From Novosphingobium sp. CF614 (GTDB taxonomy: Bacteria; Pseudomonadota; Alphaproteobacteria; Sphingomonadales; Sphingomonadaceae), in assembly GCF_900113255.1 (NCBI RefSeq), contig NZ_FOOR01000009.1:62001-126000 (forward strand): a stretch of DNA of 64,000 nt. The letters are read 5' to 3'. Made by a program: the position numbers and the translations under genes. The notes below the pieces were generated by a model. It was not told the origin of the DNA and did not search any database. It worked only from the letters and a program-made list of their open reading frames with translations. Position 1 is the stretch's first letter, and each line of letters begins with the position of its first letter. Below, one piece after another: positions 10,007 through 19,950 of the stretch.

Positions 10007-10408
10007 CTACGACCGCGTATCGAAACCGAGCGACAAGTCGACGACGCGGAACCGCCAGGCCCGTTGCCCCTGCTTTTCGATCGTGACCTGATCTCCCGGC
10101 AGCAGGCGATTCATCTCGATAGGCAATGACACGCTTCCCGCCTCGGGCGCGGGCTGGAAGGACAAGGCCCAGCCGCTTTCCGTTCGCTCGACACGGCCCA
10201 CCCTGTCGGCTTCGTTCGGCCAGAACCGCCTGAAACCCGCGATATTCGGATTTGCCCGAAGCACGGCTTCGTCGATGGTGCCGTCCGGACGCAGCGGCAG
10301 ATACAGCATATAGGCCCGGCTCGCGGAACCCCGTGGAAACTCCCGGGTTTCGGCCAGTTCCAGGCGGATGCTCTTCCATGTAAATCCCGAAGGACCGCTC
10401 TTGTTCAT
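10007..10408 (-). CDS. Conserved-looking hypothetical protein behind fnr
   Basis: I do not recognise this 133-residue protein. It has no signal peptide or membrane segment. It is rich in Arg and Glu, with a Trp-containing core (GFRRFWPNEADRVGRVE) and a C-terminal strand-like region ending near WRFRVVDLSLGF. An in-frame ATG at 10489 overlaps the end of fnr, but the 27 codons in between use rare AT-ending codons (CTA, GTA, ACA, CCA). I therefore place the start at 10408. It follows fnr on the same strand after 70 bases, which suggests a role under the same oxygen control. Confidence 0.6.
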   Translation of the reverse strand: MNKSGPSGFTWKSIRLELAETREFPRGSASRAYMLYLPLRPDGTIDEAVLRANPNIAGFRRFWPNEADRVGRVERTESGWALSFQPAPEAGSVSLPIEMNRLLPGDQVTIEKQGQRAWRFRVVDLSLGFDTRS

Positions 10409-10451
10409 GTGCAATATGTGCTTGCCGAAGGCCGCCGCCGGAATTGGGATT

Positions 10452-10461
10452 GTTACGTAAC
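10452..10461. promoter_or_regulatory. Perfect 10-bp palindrome GTTACGTAAC
   Basis: Lies between the fnr stop and the hypothetical gene at 10408. It is AT-richer than its surroundings and could be a dimer binding site or a chance palindrome. It does not match the FNR consensus TTGAT-N4-ATCAA. Confidence 0.25.
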
Positions 10462-10478
10462 CTGGTAGGTACAGGCGG

Positions 10479-11180
10479 CTAGCTGCCATCCGCGCAAGCT
10501 TCCAGGGCCTCGCGGTCGCGGATCACCACCTTGCGCTTGGTGGGCGTATCGATCAGGCCCTCGCCGCGCAGCTTGGTGATCTGGCGGCTGACCGTCTCGA
10601 TGGTGAGGCCCAGCACCTCGGCGATATCCTGCCGCCCGAACGGCAGTTCGAATTCGATCGGACCGCGTGCGCCGTCGTCATCGCCGGCCTGCCCCAGGCG
10701 GGAACCCATTTCGAGCAGGAACGTGGCCACGCGCTCGACCGCGCTCTTCTGGCCGAGCAGGACCATCCATTGCCGCGCATGATCGAGATCGGCCAGGGTC
10801 CGTTGCAGGAGCTTGTGTTCGAGACCGGGATTGCGCTGGGCGACGGCATCGAAATCCGCACGCGTGAACGTGCACACTTGCGCGTCGGTCAAGGCGGTTA
10901 CCGACTGATAGCTCCTGCGGCCGAAAGGCCTGCCGATGAAGTCGCTGGGATAGGCGATGCCGAGCGTCTGGTCGCAGCCGTTCCTGGAGGATGCGGAAAG
11001 CTTGAGGACGCCGTCGATGACATTGCCGACAAGCAGCGATTCCTCATCCTCCCACATCAGCGTCTGCCCGCGCCTGACGTTCTGGCGGCGCCCGAACCTG
11101 CTGAGTTCCTCAAGCTTGTCGTCGGACAGCGAGTGACAGATCGCGCTTTCGCGAACCGCACAATGCGCGCATGCATCCAT
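10479..11180 (-). CDS. fnr: FNR-type oxygen-responsive transcription regulator (FnrL/FixK-like)
   Basis: A 233-residue Crp/Fnr regulator. Cysteines at residues 4, 7 and 15 (C-x2-C-x7-C) plus Cys103, 88 residues later, match the cluster ligands I know for alphaproteobacterial FnrL. A [4Fe-4S] oxygen sensor is therefore likely. The cyclic-nucleotide-type beta roll fills the middle. The C-terminal helix-turn-helix carries the FNR recognition residues in ETVSRQ, predicting a TTGAT-N4-ATCAA target. It is encoded opposite to fixLJ; together they would form a two-level oxygen switch. No target respiratory genes lie in the window. Confidence 0.88.
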   Translation of the reverse strand: MDACAHCAVRESAICHSLSDDKLEELSRFGRRQNVRRGQTLMWEDEESLLVGNVIDGVLKLSASSRNGCDQTLGIAYPSDFIGRPFGRRSYQSVTALTDAQVCTFTRADFDAVAQRNPGLEHKLLQRTLADLDHARQWMVLLGQKSAVERVATFLLEMGSRLGQAGDDDGARGPIEFELPFGRQDIAEVLGLTIETVSRQITKLRGEGLIDTPTKRKVVIRDREALEACADGS

Positions 11181-11619
11181 GGTTCAGATATCCTTCCGAA
11201 GGGGGGCCATACATTCGCTTGCCGCTCGTTGAGGCGTCTTGGCATGCTGCTTTTCAAGTTGCCTTTACAGACGGCAGATCATGTTGAATTCGCGGTCAAT
11301 GAGCTGGATCAAGTTCATGAGGTTTTTGTCGGCGACCAGACACCGAGGCGCCATCCGCAATGTCCCGGATGGGGCTGTCGCGTAGGCCCCGCGCAACCGT
11401 CGCAGGTATCGAACCGCTTCGCGGCTCGCCGACCTCTTCACGCGTTCCCGCGCGAAACAGGATCTGCCCACCGCACCGGGATCTTTGAGGGATGATGAAC
11501 CCGTCACCGTAGTTGCCGATACGACAGTCGAAACGCGGCCATTGCGCGAATATAGTCGCCGCTTCAGCGAATCGCTTCGTCATGAGAGCGCGGCGATATT
11601 TGATGGGAGGGGAGCCGCC
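11181..11619. other. 439-base gap between fnr and the 188-aa gene
   Basis: Divergent promoter space for fnr (minus) and the gene at 11620 (plus). A minus-strand 29-codon frame ending at 11265 has a hydrophobic, AT-richer C-terminal part but no ribosome binding site, so I do not call it. No FNR box with correct spacing was found; a TTGA...TCAA pair at about 11284-11299 is spaced by eight bases instead of six. Confidence 0.4.
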
Positions 11620-12186
11620 ATGCCAGGCATCTATGTGGCACAGAAAACCGGCATGCGCGGCCGCGCCGGCCTGGCGCTGCCGTTCACCCCCACCACCGGG
11701 CCGATCGACCTTGCCGTCAACCATGGCGAGTTCATCACCGTCGGGCAGGACGAGCCCATCGACGTTTCCTCCGGCTCGCTCCACGGGATCAAGACCGCGC
11801 ATGTCGGGGAATGCTCGGTGCTCATCGTCGCGGAGTGGGCCGGGCACGATTGGGGCCGCCTCTATTTCGATCACGTCGGCGGATCGAACTTCGAGCTGGC
11901 CTGGCCGACGCTCAAGAAGTTCACCGGCAAGGTCCACCAGCAGCACTGCTACTCGGCGGTGCTGGCGACCACGCGCTACAACGCCTATGCGTTGGTGGGC
12001 GAACTGATAAAGGTGGGCTATCCCGCCCACTGCATGTCCGCCTATATCGCCAGCACCGACACGATCGAAGTGGGCTATGCGGTGAACGGCGGCCTGTTCG
12101 GCGAAATCTCCCGATCGAGCGACCAGAAGGACATGACCCCCTACGGTTATCGCGGCCCGACGGCGATCGACACCATCTGGCCCTGA
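11620..12186 (+). CDS. Hypothetical protein with a Cys-His pair, possible deamidase-like fold
   Basis: Not recognised with confidence. The 188-residue protein is preceded by a very strong ribosome binding site (GGGAGGGGAG), which decides the start over an ATG-less upstream extension. It has no signal peptide. A central block reads HVGECSVLIVAEWAG, then about ten residues later RLYFDHVGGS. That gives Cys65 and His85 on adjacent predicted strands. This layout resembles the Cys...His arrangement of CheD, CNF1 and Burkholderia lethal factor 1 deamidases, but the spacing (20) is longer than in those and the similarity is by eye only. Two more Cys (110, 138) follow. Confidence 0.6.
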   Translation: MPGIYVAQKTGMRGRAGLALPFTPTTGPIDLAVNHGEFITVGQDEPIDVSSGSLHGIKTAHVGECSVLIVAEWAGHDWGRLYFDHVGGSNFELAWPTLKKFTGKVHQQHCYSAVLATTRYNAYALVGELIKVGYPAHCMSAYIASTDTIEVGYAVNGGLFGEISRSSDQKDMTPYGYRGPTAIDTIWP

Positions 12187-12231
12187 CACCCCCTCACCAC
12201 TTGCCTCCGGCGTCCCATTTCGCGGGAAGGA

Positions 12232-15228
<2,997 letters not shown>

Positions 15229-15239
15229 GAAGGAGGTAT

Positions 15240-15254
15240 GTTCCATATTTGTTC
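15240..15254. promoter_or_regulatory. LexA (SOS) box upstream of uvrA
   Basis: A perfect alphaproteobacterial SOS operator, GTTC-N7-GTTC, 12 bases upstream of the chosen uvrA start. It explains damage-inducible expression and argues that the ATG at 15246, which lies inside it, is not the start. Confidence 0.75.
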
Positions 15255-15390
15255 GCCCCAGGCAAGGGGGCGCGGCGTTGCACACGCGGTTGCCCCCAAG
15301 ATGGGGAGCGAACGGCTCGTCGCAATGGCTTTGCAATGATGCGTCCGATGCGGCACATTTGGCCGCATCGACTTGAAGGGACTGGGAAAT

Positions 15391-15762
15391 ATGAGGGAAC
15401 GTGGGGTTCTGGCCATCTTGGCGCTGGGTGCCTGCGCACTGTCCGCGCCGGCTTTGGCGGACGATCCGAACGACCGGCTGACGCCGGACGAGCTGGCGCG
15501 CGACCGGGCGATCATCCGCCAGCTCAACCAGGACCAGCTCGCCCAAGTGCGGCAGCGCGACGCCCGGTACGCCGACGGCTGGGACAGCTACGCACGCGCC
15601 CGCAACGGCTGGCGCGACGGCGAGGACGGGAACGCCCGCCCGGCATCGCGGGACGATGCCGACTACGCCGCGCGGCGCGAATACCAGGACGCCATGGCCG
15701 AATGGCGCGCCGACGTGCGCGCCTGCCGGGAGGGCGATTATTCACGCTGCGCGCGGCGCTGA
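15391..15762 (+). CDS. Small secreted protein of unknown function
   Basis: 123 residues. A clear Sec signal peptide (about residues 1-22, ending ALSAPALA) is followed by a very hydrophilic, charged, probably helical domain with repeated Asp-Arg-Tyr patterns ([34 protein letters not shown]) and two late Cys (CREGDYSRC). I do not recognise the family. The start ATG follows GGGACTGGGAAAT. It is divergent from uvrA, so the LexA box in the shared 160-base gap could also affect it. Next on the strand is the RIP-like gene. Confidence 0.7.
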   Translation: MRERGVLAILALGACALSAPALADDPNDRLTPDELARDRAIIRQLNQDQLAQVRQRDARYADGWDSYARARNGWRDGEDGNARPASRDDADYAARREYQDAMAEWRADVRACREGDYSRCARR

Positions 15763-15996
15763 CCGGACGGCGGCCGTCGCCGCGCGAAGGGCGCCAGGGG
15801 CTGTGCGCGAACGGCCGGCGCCGGTTCAGCCGGGACGGGTTGTGCCGAGCTCGCTCGAAGGGGCCTGGTATCGGGCAGGACCCAAGCGCGAATCCTCGAC
15901 CATGGCTTGCATGAGCCGGCGCAGGGCCTAGAATTTCACCCGTCAGGTCGCGACCTGTCTTGCGCCGGGACCCGTGGCGACAACACGGGCCGGGCG

Positions 15997-16638
15997 ATGC
16001 CGCCGGGAGAGCGCGAAGTGTACATTCTCAGACTCGACGGGAACTATGCCGCCGACATGCGCGTCCTTGCCAACGGGGTGACGGACGACAACGCCGGCCT
16101 GTCCAGCGCGCCGCGCCGGCGCCGCGCCGGTTCTACGGATACCGCCGATATCCAGGTCTTTTTCGGAACCCGCTCGATCGTGGCGACGATCCGCGAATCG
16201 GATCTCTACGTCATCGGGTTCCGCAACGCGGAAGGAAGGCCGTTCTTCTTCAAGGGCATGAACGGCGGATCCCAGGAACTGCGGTTCAACTGCAGCTATA
16301 CCGACAGCGACGGCATGGCCCTGTTCATGCAAGGCCCTTCCAAGGATGCGCGAACGCCGCATAACCGCCAGAGCATCGTCAAGGCGCTGGGCATGCTGGC
16401 GGATTTCCGGGGCGGCAAGGACGTTCATCTGATCGTCGGGATGGCGCTGCTGGCGTTCATGGTCTCCGAAGCGATCCGCTTCACTTATATCCACCATCAG
16501 GTCCGGATCACGTGCAGCGACGATGCCATGACTTTCGCGCTTGCCGACTATGAGATCTACATGAAGAACTGGGCGGCGCTTTCAAAGGGCGAGGTCCCGA
16601 AAGGCGCCGTGGCGAACCGGGTCTATACGTCCTATTGA
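15997..16638 (+). CDS. Probable ribosome-inactivating protein (rRNA N-glycosidase, ricin A-chain fold)
   Basis: RIPs remove one adenine from the sarcin-ricin loop of large-subunit rRNA. This 213-residue protein carries the family hallmark FMVSEAIRFTYIHHQVR, with Glu158 and Arg161 equivalent to ricin Glu177 and Arg180. Trp192 in MKNWAALSKGE lies 31 residues after the Arg, exactly as ricin Trp211 does. Tyr71 in DLYVIGFRN corresponds to Tyr80, and Tyr101 is the likely partner of Tyr123. The PROSITE-type signature matches except at two positions. No signal peptide, membrane segment or B chain is visible. The start could also be GTG 16018, which has GGGAG upstream, or TTG 15907. It ends just before rlpA. 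Such genes are rare in bacteria (Shiga toxin, a few actinobacterial proteins), so transfer is possible. Confidence 0.8.
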   Translation: MPPGEREVYILRLDGNYAADMRVLANGVTDDNAGLSSAPRRRRAGSTDTADIQVFFGTRSIVATIRESDLYVIGFRNAEGRPFFFKGMNGGSQELRFNCSYTDSDGMALFMQGPSKDARTPHNRQSIVKALGMLADFRGGKDVHLIVGMALLAFMVSEAIRFTYIHHQVRITCSDDAMTFALADYEIYMKNWAALSKGEVPKGAVANRVYTSY

Positions 16639-16667
16639 TGAGGCCCGTTTTGAGCGACCTTGCGATC

Positions 16668-17264
16668 ATGACCGCGCCTGCCCGCAACCTTTCCCCCACC
16701 CGTTTCGGCGCCTGCCTGCTTTCCGCCCTGTGCCTCACGCTTGCCGCCTGCGGCGGCGGCGTGCGCTATCGTCCGGTCAGCGATACCCCGGTACGGATCG
16801 GGCCGCCCTACACGGTGCGCGGGACGACTTACACGCCCGCCGCCCAGCCGGGCTACGACATGCTGGGCTACGCGACGTGGTACGGCAGCGAGAGCGGCAA
16901 CCAGGTCGCCAATGGCGAGCGGTTCCGGCCCGACTGGATCACCGCCGCGCACAAGACGCTGCCGCTGCCCTGCTACGTCGAGGTTACTTCGCTCGACACC
17001 GGGCGGCGCATCCTGGCGCGGATCAACGATCGCGGGCCGTTCGGCGAAGCCGCGCGGATCATCGACCTGTCGAAAGGCGCCGCCGAACGGCTCGGCGTGC
17101 GCGCGAAAGGCAAGGCGGCGGTGCGGGTGCGCGTGGTCGAACCCGACGCGCGCGACCGCGCGGCGCTGCGCAAGGGCCATGCGGCGCGCGATCTGCCGCC
17201 GGTATCGGCCCGCGCGCTGGCCGACCTCCAGGCCCAGTTCGCGCGCGGGGTCGGCGCGCGCTGA
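16668..17264 (+). CDS. rlpA: RlpA-like septal lipoprotein (double-psi beta-barrel)
   Basis: 198 residues. The signal peptide ends in a lipobox (LTLAACGGG), so it is a lipoprotein. The double-psi beta-barrel domain spans about residues 60-155, with GYATWYGSESGNQVANGERF and ARINDRGPF, the family's catalytic-cleft motifs. RlpA proteins act on peptidoglycan at the septum; no SPOR domain is present, so this is the short type. An ATG at 16638 overlapping the RIP stop codon is an alternative start that would couple the two genes. The ATG at 16668 gives a signal peptide of normal length. Confidence 0.85.
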   Translation: MTAPARNLSPTRFGACLLSALCLTLAACGGGVRYRPVSDTPVRIGPPYTVRGTTYTPAAQPGYDMLGYATWYGSESGNQVANGERFRPDWITAAHKTLPLPCYVEVTSLDTGRRILARINDRGPFGEAARIIDLSKGAAERLGVRAKGKAAVRVRVVEPDARDRAALRKGHAARDLPPVSARALADLQAQFARGVGAR

Positions 17265-17274
17265 AAGCGCGGGT

Positions 17275-17400
17275 TCAGGCCACCGCCTCGGCGTAGAGTT
17301 CGGTTTCCTTGCCGATCAGGATATCCGCCAGGAACCAGTAGGCCTCGCCCCAGGCGGACAGGACCTCGTCGGTCGCGGCATCGCCCAGCACGTCGCGGAC
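17275..17400 (-). pseudogene. hmp: C-terminal remnant of a flavohaemoglobin globin domain
   Basis: Read on the minus strand, the 41 codons before a TGA at 17275-17277 give VRDVLGDAATDEVLSAWGEA and then YWFLADILIGKETELYAEA. This is the end of the globin domain found in flavohaemoglobins and bacterial haemoglobins (HLL-x-EVLGDAATDE... in intact genes). The proximal and distal haem histidines and the start are missing. The match stops at 17400, exactly where the nsrR-like sequence on the other strand begins. It is therefore a truncated gene, probably from a nitric oxide dioxygenase. Confidence 0.7.
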
Positions 17401-17664
17401 ATCCGCCTGGGCGATGTCGTGCGGCTGACCGAGCCATGTCTTTCACCCGCCGACTGCGGCAGCTGCGTGCTGCGCCGGAGTTGCGGCCTGACCGCGATGC
17501 TGGGCCGGGCGATGGCCGCCTTCCTGGCCGAGCTTGATGGACAGACGCTGGCCGAAGCCGCGGCGCAATCGCGCCTGCCCGCCGCCTTCACCGCGGCGGG
17601 AACCCGGGACCCACTTCCTGCATTTACTCGCGGAGAGGAGAAACATCATGAGCATCGGAGCTGA
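17401..17664 (+). pseudogene. nsrR: C-terminal remnant of an NsrR/Rrf2-type regulator
   Basis: The plus-strand frame from IRLGDVVRLTE through a Cys cluster (CLSPADCGSC, then SC) to AMAAFLAELDGQTLAEAA is the C-terminal half of an Rrf2 nitric oxide sensor (NsrR). The three clustered Cys would be Fe-S ligands. The N-terminal winged helix is gone and the frame merges upstream into unrelated sequence without a start. NsrR normally represses hmp. The two tails point away from a shared junction at 17400/17401, as a deletion across a divergent hmp-nsrR pair would leave them. Confidence 0.7.
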
Positions 17665-17812
17665 AATACCCTTCCGCCGCACGCAGCGCGGCCGGAACGC
17701 GACGGGATCGCTGATCTTCGACCGGCAGCGCGAGGACCGCCTGCGTGAGGGTCGGGTGTCGGACGACGAAGAGATGCGCATCTGGTCGAACGGGCGGTTC
17801 CGCAAGGCCTGA
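17648..17812 (+). CDS. Small basic protein, 54 aa, unknown
   Basis: Begins inside the end of the nsrR remnant, behind a strong ribosome binding site (GGAGAGGAG). The protein is hydrophilic and charged (FRRTQRGRNATGSLIFDRQR, then DDEEMRIW), with no membrane segment. It ends in the first unit of a 13-bp tandem repeat. I do not recognise it. It may be a real small gene that lay behind nsrR before the deletion. Confidence 0.45.
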   Translation: MSIGAEIPFRRTQRGRNATGSLIFDRQREDRLREGRVSDDEEMRIWSNGRFRKA

Positions 17813-17879
17813 GGGCAAGGCCTGAGGGCAAGGCCTGAGGGCAAGGCCTGAGGGCAAGGCCTGAGGGCAAGGACTGATC
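17802..17879. repeat. 13-bp tandem repeat, five perfect units plus one degenerate
   Basis: The unit GCAAGGCCTGAGG repeats five times without a mismatch from 17802 to 17866 and a sixth, changed unit follows. The array overlaps the last codons and the stop of the 54-aa frame. Such arrays are prone to slippage, so length may vary between strains. Confidence 0.9.
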
Positions 17880-17924
17880 TTCGCCGCGAAGTTCAAAGAG
17901 GGGCTCGTCACGCGCCCCTCCGCC

Positions 17925-17961
17925 CAGCCCTCTTCCCGACCGGGGAGAAGGAAGAGGGCTG
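17925..17961. repeat. Short GC-rich hairpin element
   Basis: Arms CAGCCCTCTTCC and GGAAGAGGGCTG with a 13-base loop. It resembles the CCTCCCC/GGGGAGG palindromes seen elsewhere in the window (20983, 19970). There is no T-run, so it is a REP-type element rather than a classic terminator. The stretch 17880-18116 holds nothing else I can support. Confidence 0.6.
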
Positions 17962-18116
17962 AGGCCCCCTGAAGCAGGATGATTCGGCCGCGAGCGCGAT
18001 GCCCGGCGAGACCCCCCCGGCGAGACCGGAGTGTACCCGGCAAAAAACGCTGTCCTACATCGCCCGGCCATGACACGGTGCATATGGCATCCGGTGCCGT
18101 GCTCTTTGCATCGTTA

Positions 18117-18236
18117 ATAGCAAAGTCCCGTGATCGGCGGGTTTCCTTGTCTTCGACTATCGCGAGCCGACGCAGGCAGTGTGGCGAATCAGGGTATTGG
18201 CCAGGGCGGTGTAGTGCCGCCCTGGATCGCTTCGTC
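18117..18236. repeat. Dispersed palindromic repeat, copy C (right end lost)
   Basis: Starts ATAGCAAAGTCCCGTGATCG and continues with the CTTCGACTATCGCGAGC block and the central CCAGGGCGG...CCGCCCTGG stem. It stops shortly after GGATCGCTTCGTCG. It lies 17 bases downstream of the btuD stop codon on the minus strand, so it is again at the 3' end of a transcription unit. Confidence 0.65.
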
Positions 18237-18253
18237 GTTTCGAGTAAAGCCCC

Positions 18254-18988
18254 CTATCCCACCGAAAGCGCCCTGGCGCCGGGCTCTCCCAGCCAGCGCG
18301 CGGGGCAGTTCCAGACGCGCGCGATCAATCCCGGATCGAGCGCGCTTTCGGGCGGGCCGTCGGCGGCGAGGCGGCCCTGGTCCAGCACGATCACCCGGTC
18401 GGCATGGTTCATCGCCATGGCAAGGTCATGCAGCACCAGCACCACGCCGCGTCCGGCCCTTGCCTGTTCCCCAAAGCGCCCCACCAGCGCGGCGGCATGG
18501 CCGAGGTCGAGATTGGCGAGCGGCTCGTCGGCCAGCAGCCAGCCGGGGCGCGTCGCCAGCACCCGCGCCATCAGCGCCCGCGCCCGCTCGCCGCCGGACA
18601 GGCGCGAAACCGGACGGTGGCGGAACGCCTCGAGGTCCATCGCCGCCAGGGCCTCGTCGATCGCGGCCCGCGCCTCGCCCGCCCCGCGCCAGGGCAGGCG
18701 GCCCAGCGACACCAGCACTTCGACGGACAGGTCCCACGCAACCTCGGGCGATTGCGGCAGGTAGCCGATCGCCCGCGCGCGCGCCTGGTGGGCGATCCGC
18801 GCGAGCGGGGTGCCGTCCAGCGCGACATGCCCGCCATCCGGCCGCAGCAGCCCGGCCAGGCAGGCCAGCAGCGTCGATTTGCCGGCCCCGTTCGGCCCGC
18901 AGATCGCGGTGACCTCGCCCGGATGCAGCGCGAGCGACAAGCCGCTCAGCCGGCCTTTCACGCCAAGGTCGAAAGCCTGCAGGCTCAT
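18254..18988 (-). CDS. btuD: Vitamin B12 ABC transporter ATP-binding protein
   Basis: 244 residues. Walker A GPNGAGKST near residue 31, Q-loop near YLPQSPE, signature LSGGERARALMARVLA and Walker B WLLADEPLANLD are all present, followed by the His switch (LHDLAMAMNHAD). It energises cobalamin import through BtuC. The start overlaps the btuC stop as ATGA. It is the last gene of the riboswitch-controlled btuB-F-C-D operon. FecE-type siderophore or haem import would look similar, but the riboswitch favours B12. Confidence 0.88.
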   Translation of the reverse strand: MSLQAFDLGVKGRLSGLSLALHPGEVTAICGPNGAGKSTLLACLAGLLRPDGGHVALDGTPLARIAHQARARAIGYLPQSPEVAWDLSVEVLVSLGRLPWRGAGEARAAIDEALAAMDLEAFRHRPVSRLSGGERARALMARVLATRPGWLLADEPLANLDLGHAAALVGRFGEQARAGRGVVLVLHDLAMAMNHADRVIVLDQGRLAADGPPESALDPGLIARVWNCPARWLGEPGARALSVG

Positions 18989-19950
18989 GCCAGGCCCTTC
19001 CGCATCCGCAGCAGCAAGTGCAGGAAGAACGGCGCACCCAGCAGGCTGAGCGCGATGCCGAGGCGCAGCTCGCCCCCGGCCAGCGGCAGGATCCGGCACA
19101 GGCAATCGGCGATCAGCAGCAGCAGCGCACCGGCCAGCGCGCTCGGCACGATCAGCGAGGACGGGCGGCGGTCGGTCAGCGGGCGCACCAGGTGCGGCAC
19201 CACCAGGCCGACGAAGCCGATCACTCCCGCCACCGCCACGCTCGCCCCCACGGTCAGGCCGATCCCCACGATCATCAGCGCCTGCAGCCGGCGCGGATCG
19301 AAGCCCAGCGAACGCGCCGCCGCCTCCCCCAGCGTCAGCGCGTCGAGCGCGCGCGCGGCGGCCAGCAGCACGCCGATCCCGGCCAGCGTCAGCGGCGTCG
19401 CGATCCAGACATCCCGCCAGGACCGGTCCGCCAGCGCACCCATCAGCCAGGTGACGATCTCGCTCATCGCAAAAGGGGTGGGGGCAAGGCTGATGGCAAG
19501 GCTCATCAGCGCGCCGGCCAGGCTGGAGATCATCAGCCCGGCCAGCGTGAACAGCGCCACGCCGCCCTCCCGTCCGGCGATCAGCGCCAGCAGCGCCATC
19601 GCTCCGCCGGCGCCGATCAGCGAGAACAGCGGCAGCAGCCAGGCCGAGGCGGCATAGCCAGTCCAGAAGCTGAGCACCGCGCCCAGCGCCGCGCCCGGCG
19701 CCATGCCGAACAGGCCCGGATCGGCCAGCGGATTGCGCAGGAAACCCTGCATCGCCGCTCCCGCCGCGCCCAGCCCGGCGCCCAGCACCAGCGCCAGAGC
19801 CGCGCGCGGCAGGCGCAATTGCATGAGGATCACCGAGGCATTGCGCGTTTCCGGCGCGAAGGGATCGATCCACACCCGCCCGGCGAGCAGCGACAACGGC
19901 ACCGCCAGCGCCAGGGCGGCGAGAAGGAGAAGGATGAGGCGGCGGTTCAC
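18985..19950 (-). CDS. btuC: Vitamin B12 ABC transporter permease
   Basis: 321 residues of the FecCD permease family with about ten hydrophobic segments. Family blocks seen are RLPRAALALVLGAGLGAAGA with GFLRNPLADPGLFGM near residue 85, and FVGLVVPHLVR near residue 245. The GTG start at 19950 overlaps the btuF stop (GTGA). The long upstream extension of the frame is inserted repeat DNA and not part of the protein. It forms the membrane channel with BtuD. Confidence 0.9.
   Translation of the reverse strand: MNRRLILLLLAALALAVPLSLLAGRVWIDPFAPETRNASVILMQLRLPRAALALVLGAGLGAAGAAMQGFLRNPLADPGLFGMAPGAALGAVLSFWTGYAASAWLLPLFSLIGAGGAMALLALIAGREGGVALFTLAGLMISSLAGALMSLAISLAPTPFAMSEIVTWLMGALADRSWRDVWIATPLTLAGIGVLLAAARALDALTLGEAAARSLGFDPRRLQALMIVGIGLTVGASVAVAGVIGFVGLVVPHLVRPLTDRRPSSLIVPSALAGALLLLIADCLCRILPLAGGELRLGIALSLLGAPFFLHLLLRMRKGLA

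Noticed and set aside
10409..10489. Earlier start for the hypothetical gene behind fnr
   Set aside because: Codons in this part are AT-ending and rare for the genome, and it contains the palindrome, so it is more likely promoter DNA.
11284..11299. TTGA...TCAA pair as an FNR box
   Set aside because: The half sites are spaced by eight bases; an FNR site needs six between TTGA and TCAA.
11265..11507. 80-codon minus-strand frame with a helical-looking C terminus (NLIQLIDREFNMICRL)
   Set aside because: No ribosome binding site at any start, and only the last 29 codons look protein-like; not enough to call a gene.
15907..15996. 30-residue N-terminal extension of the RIP gene from a TTG
   Set aside because: No ribosome binding site, no signal peptide features, and composition unlike the rest of the protein.
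17802..17879. CRISPR array
   Set aside because: Units are directly adjacent with no spacers; it is a simple tandem repeat. No cas genes are present.
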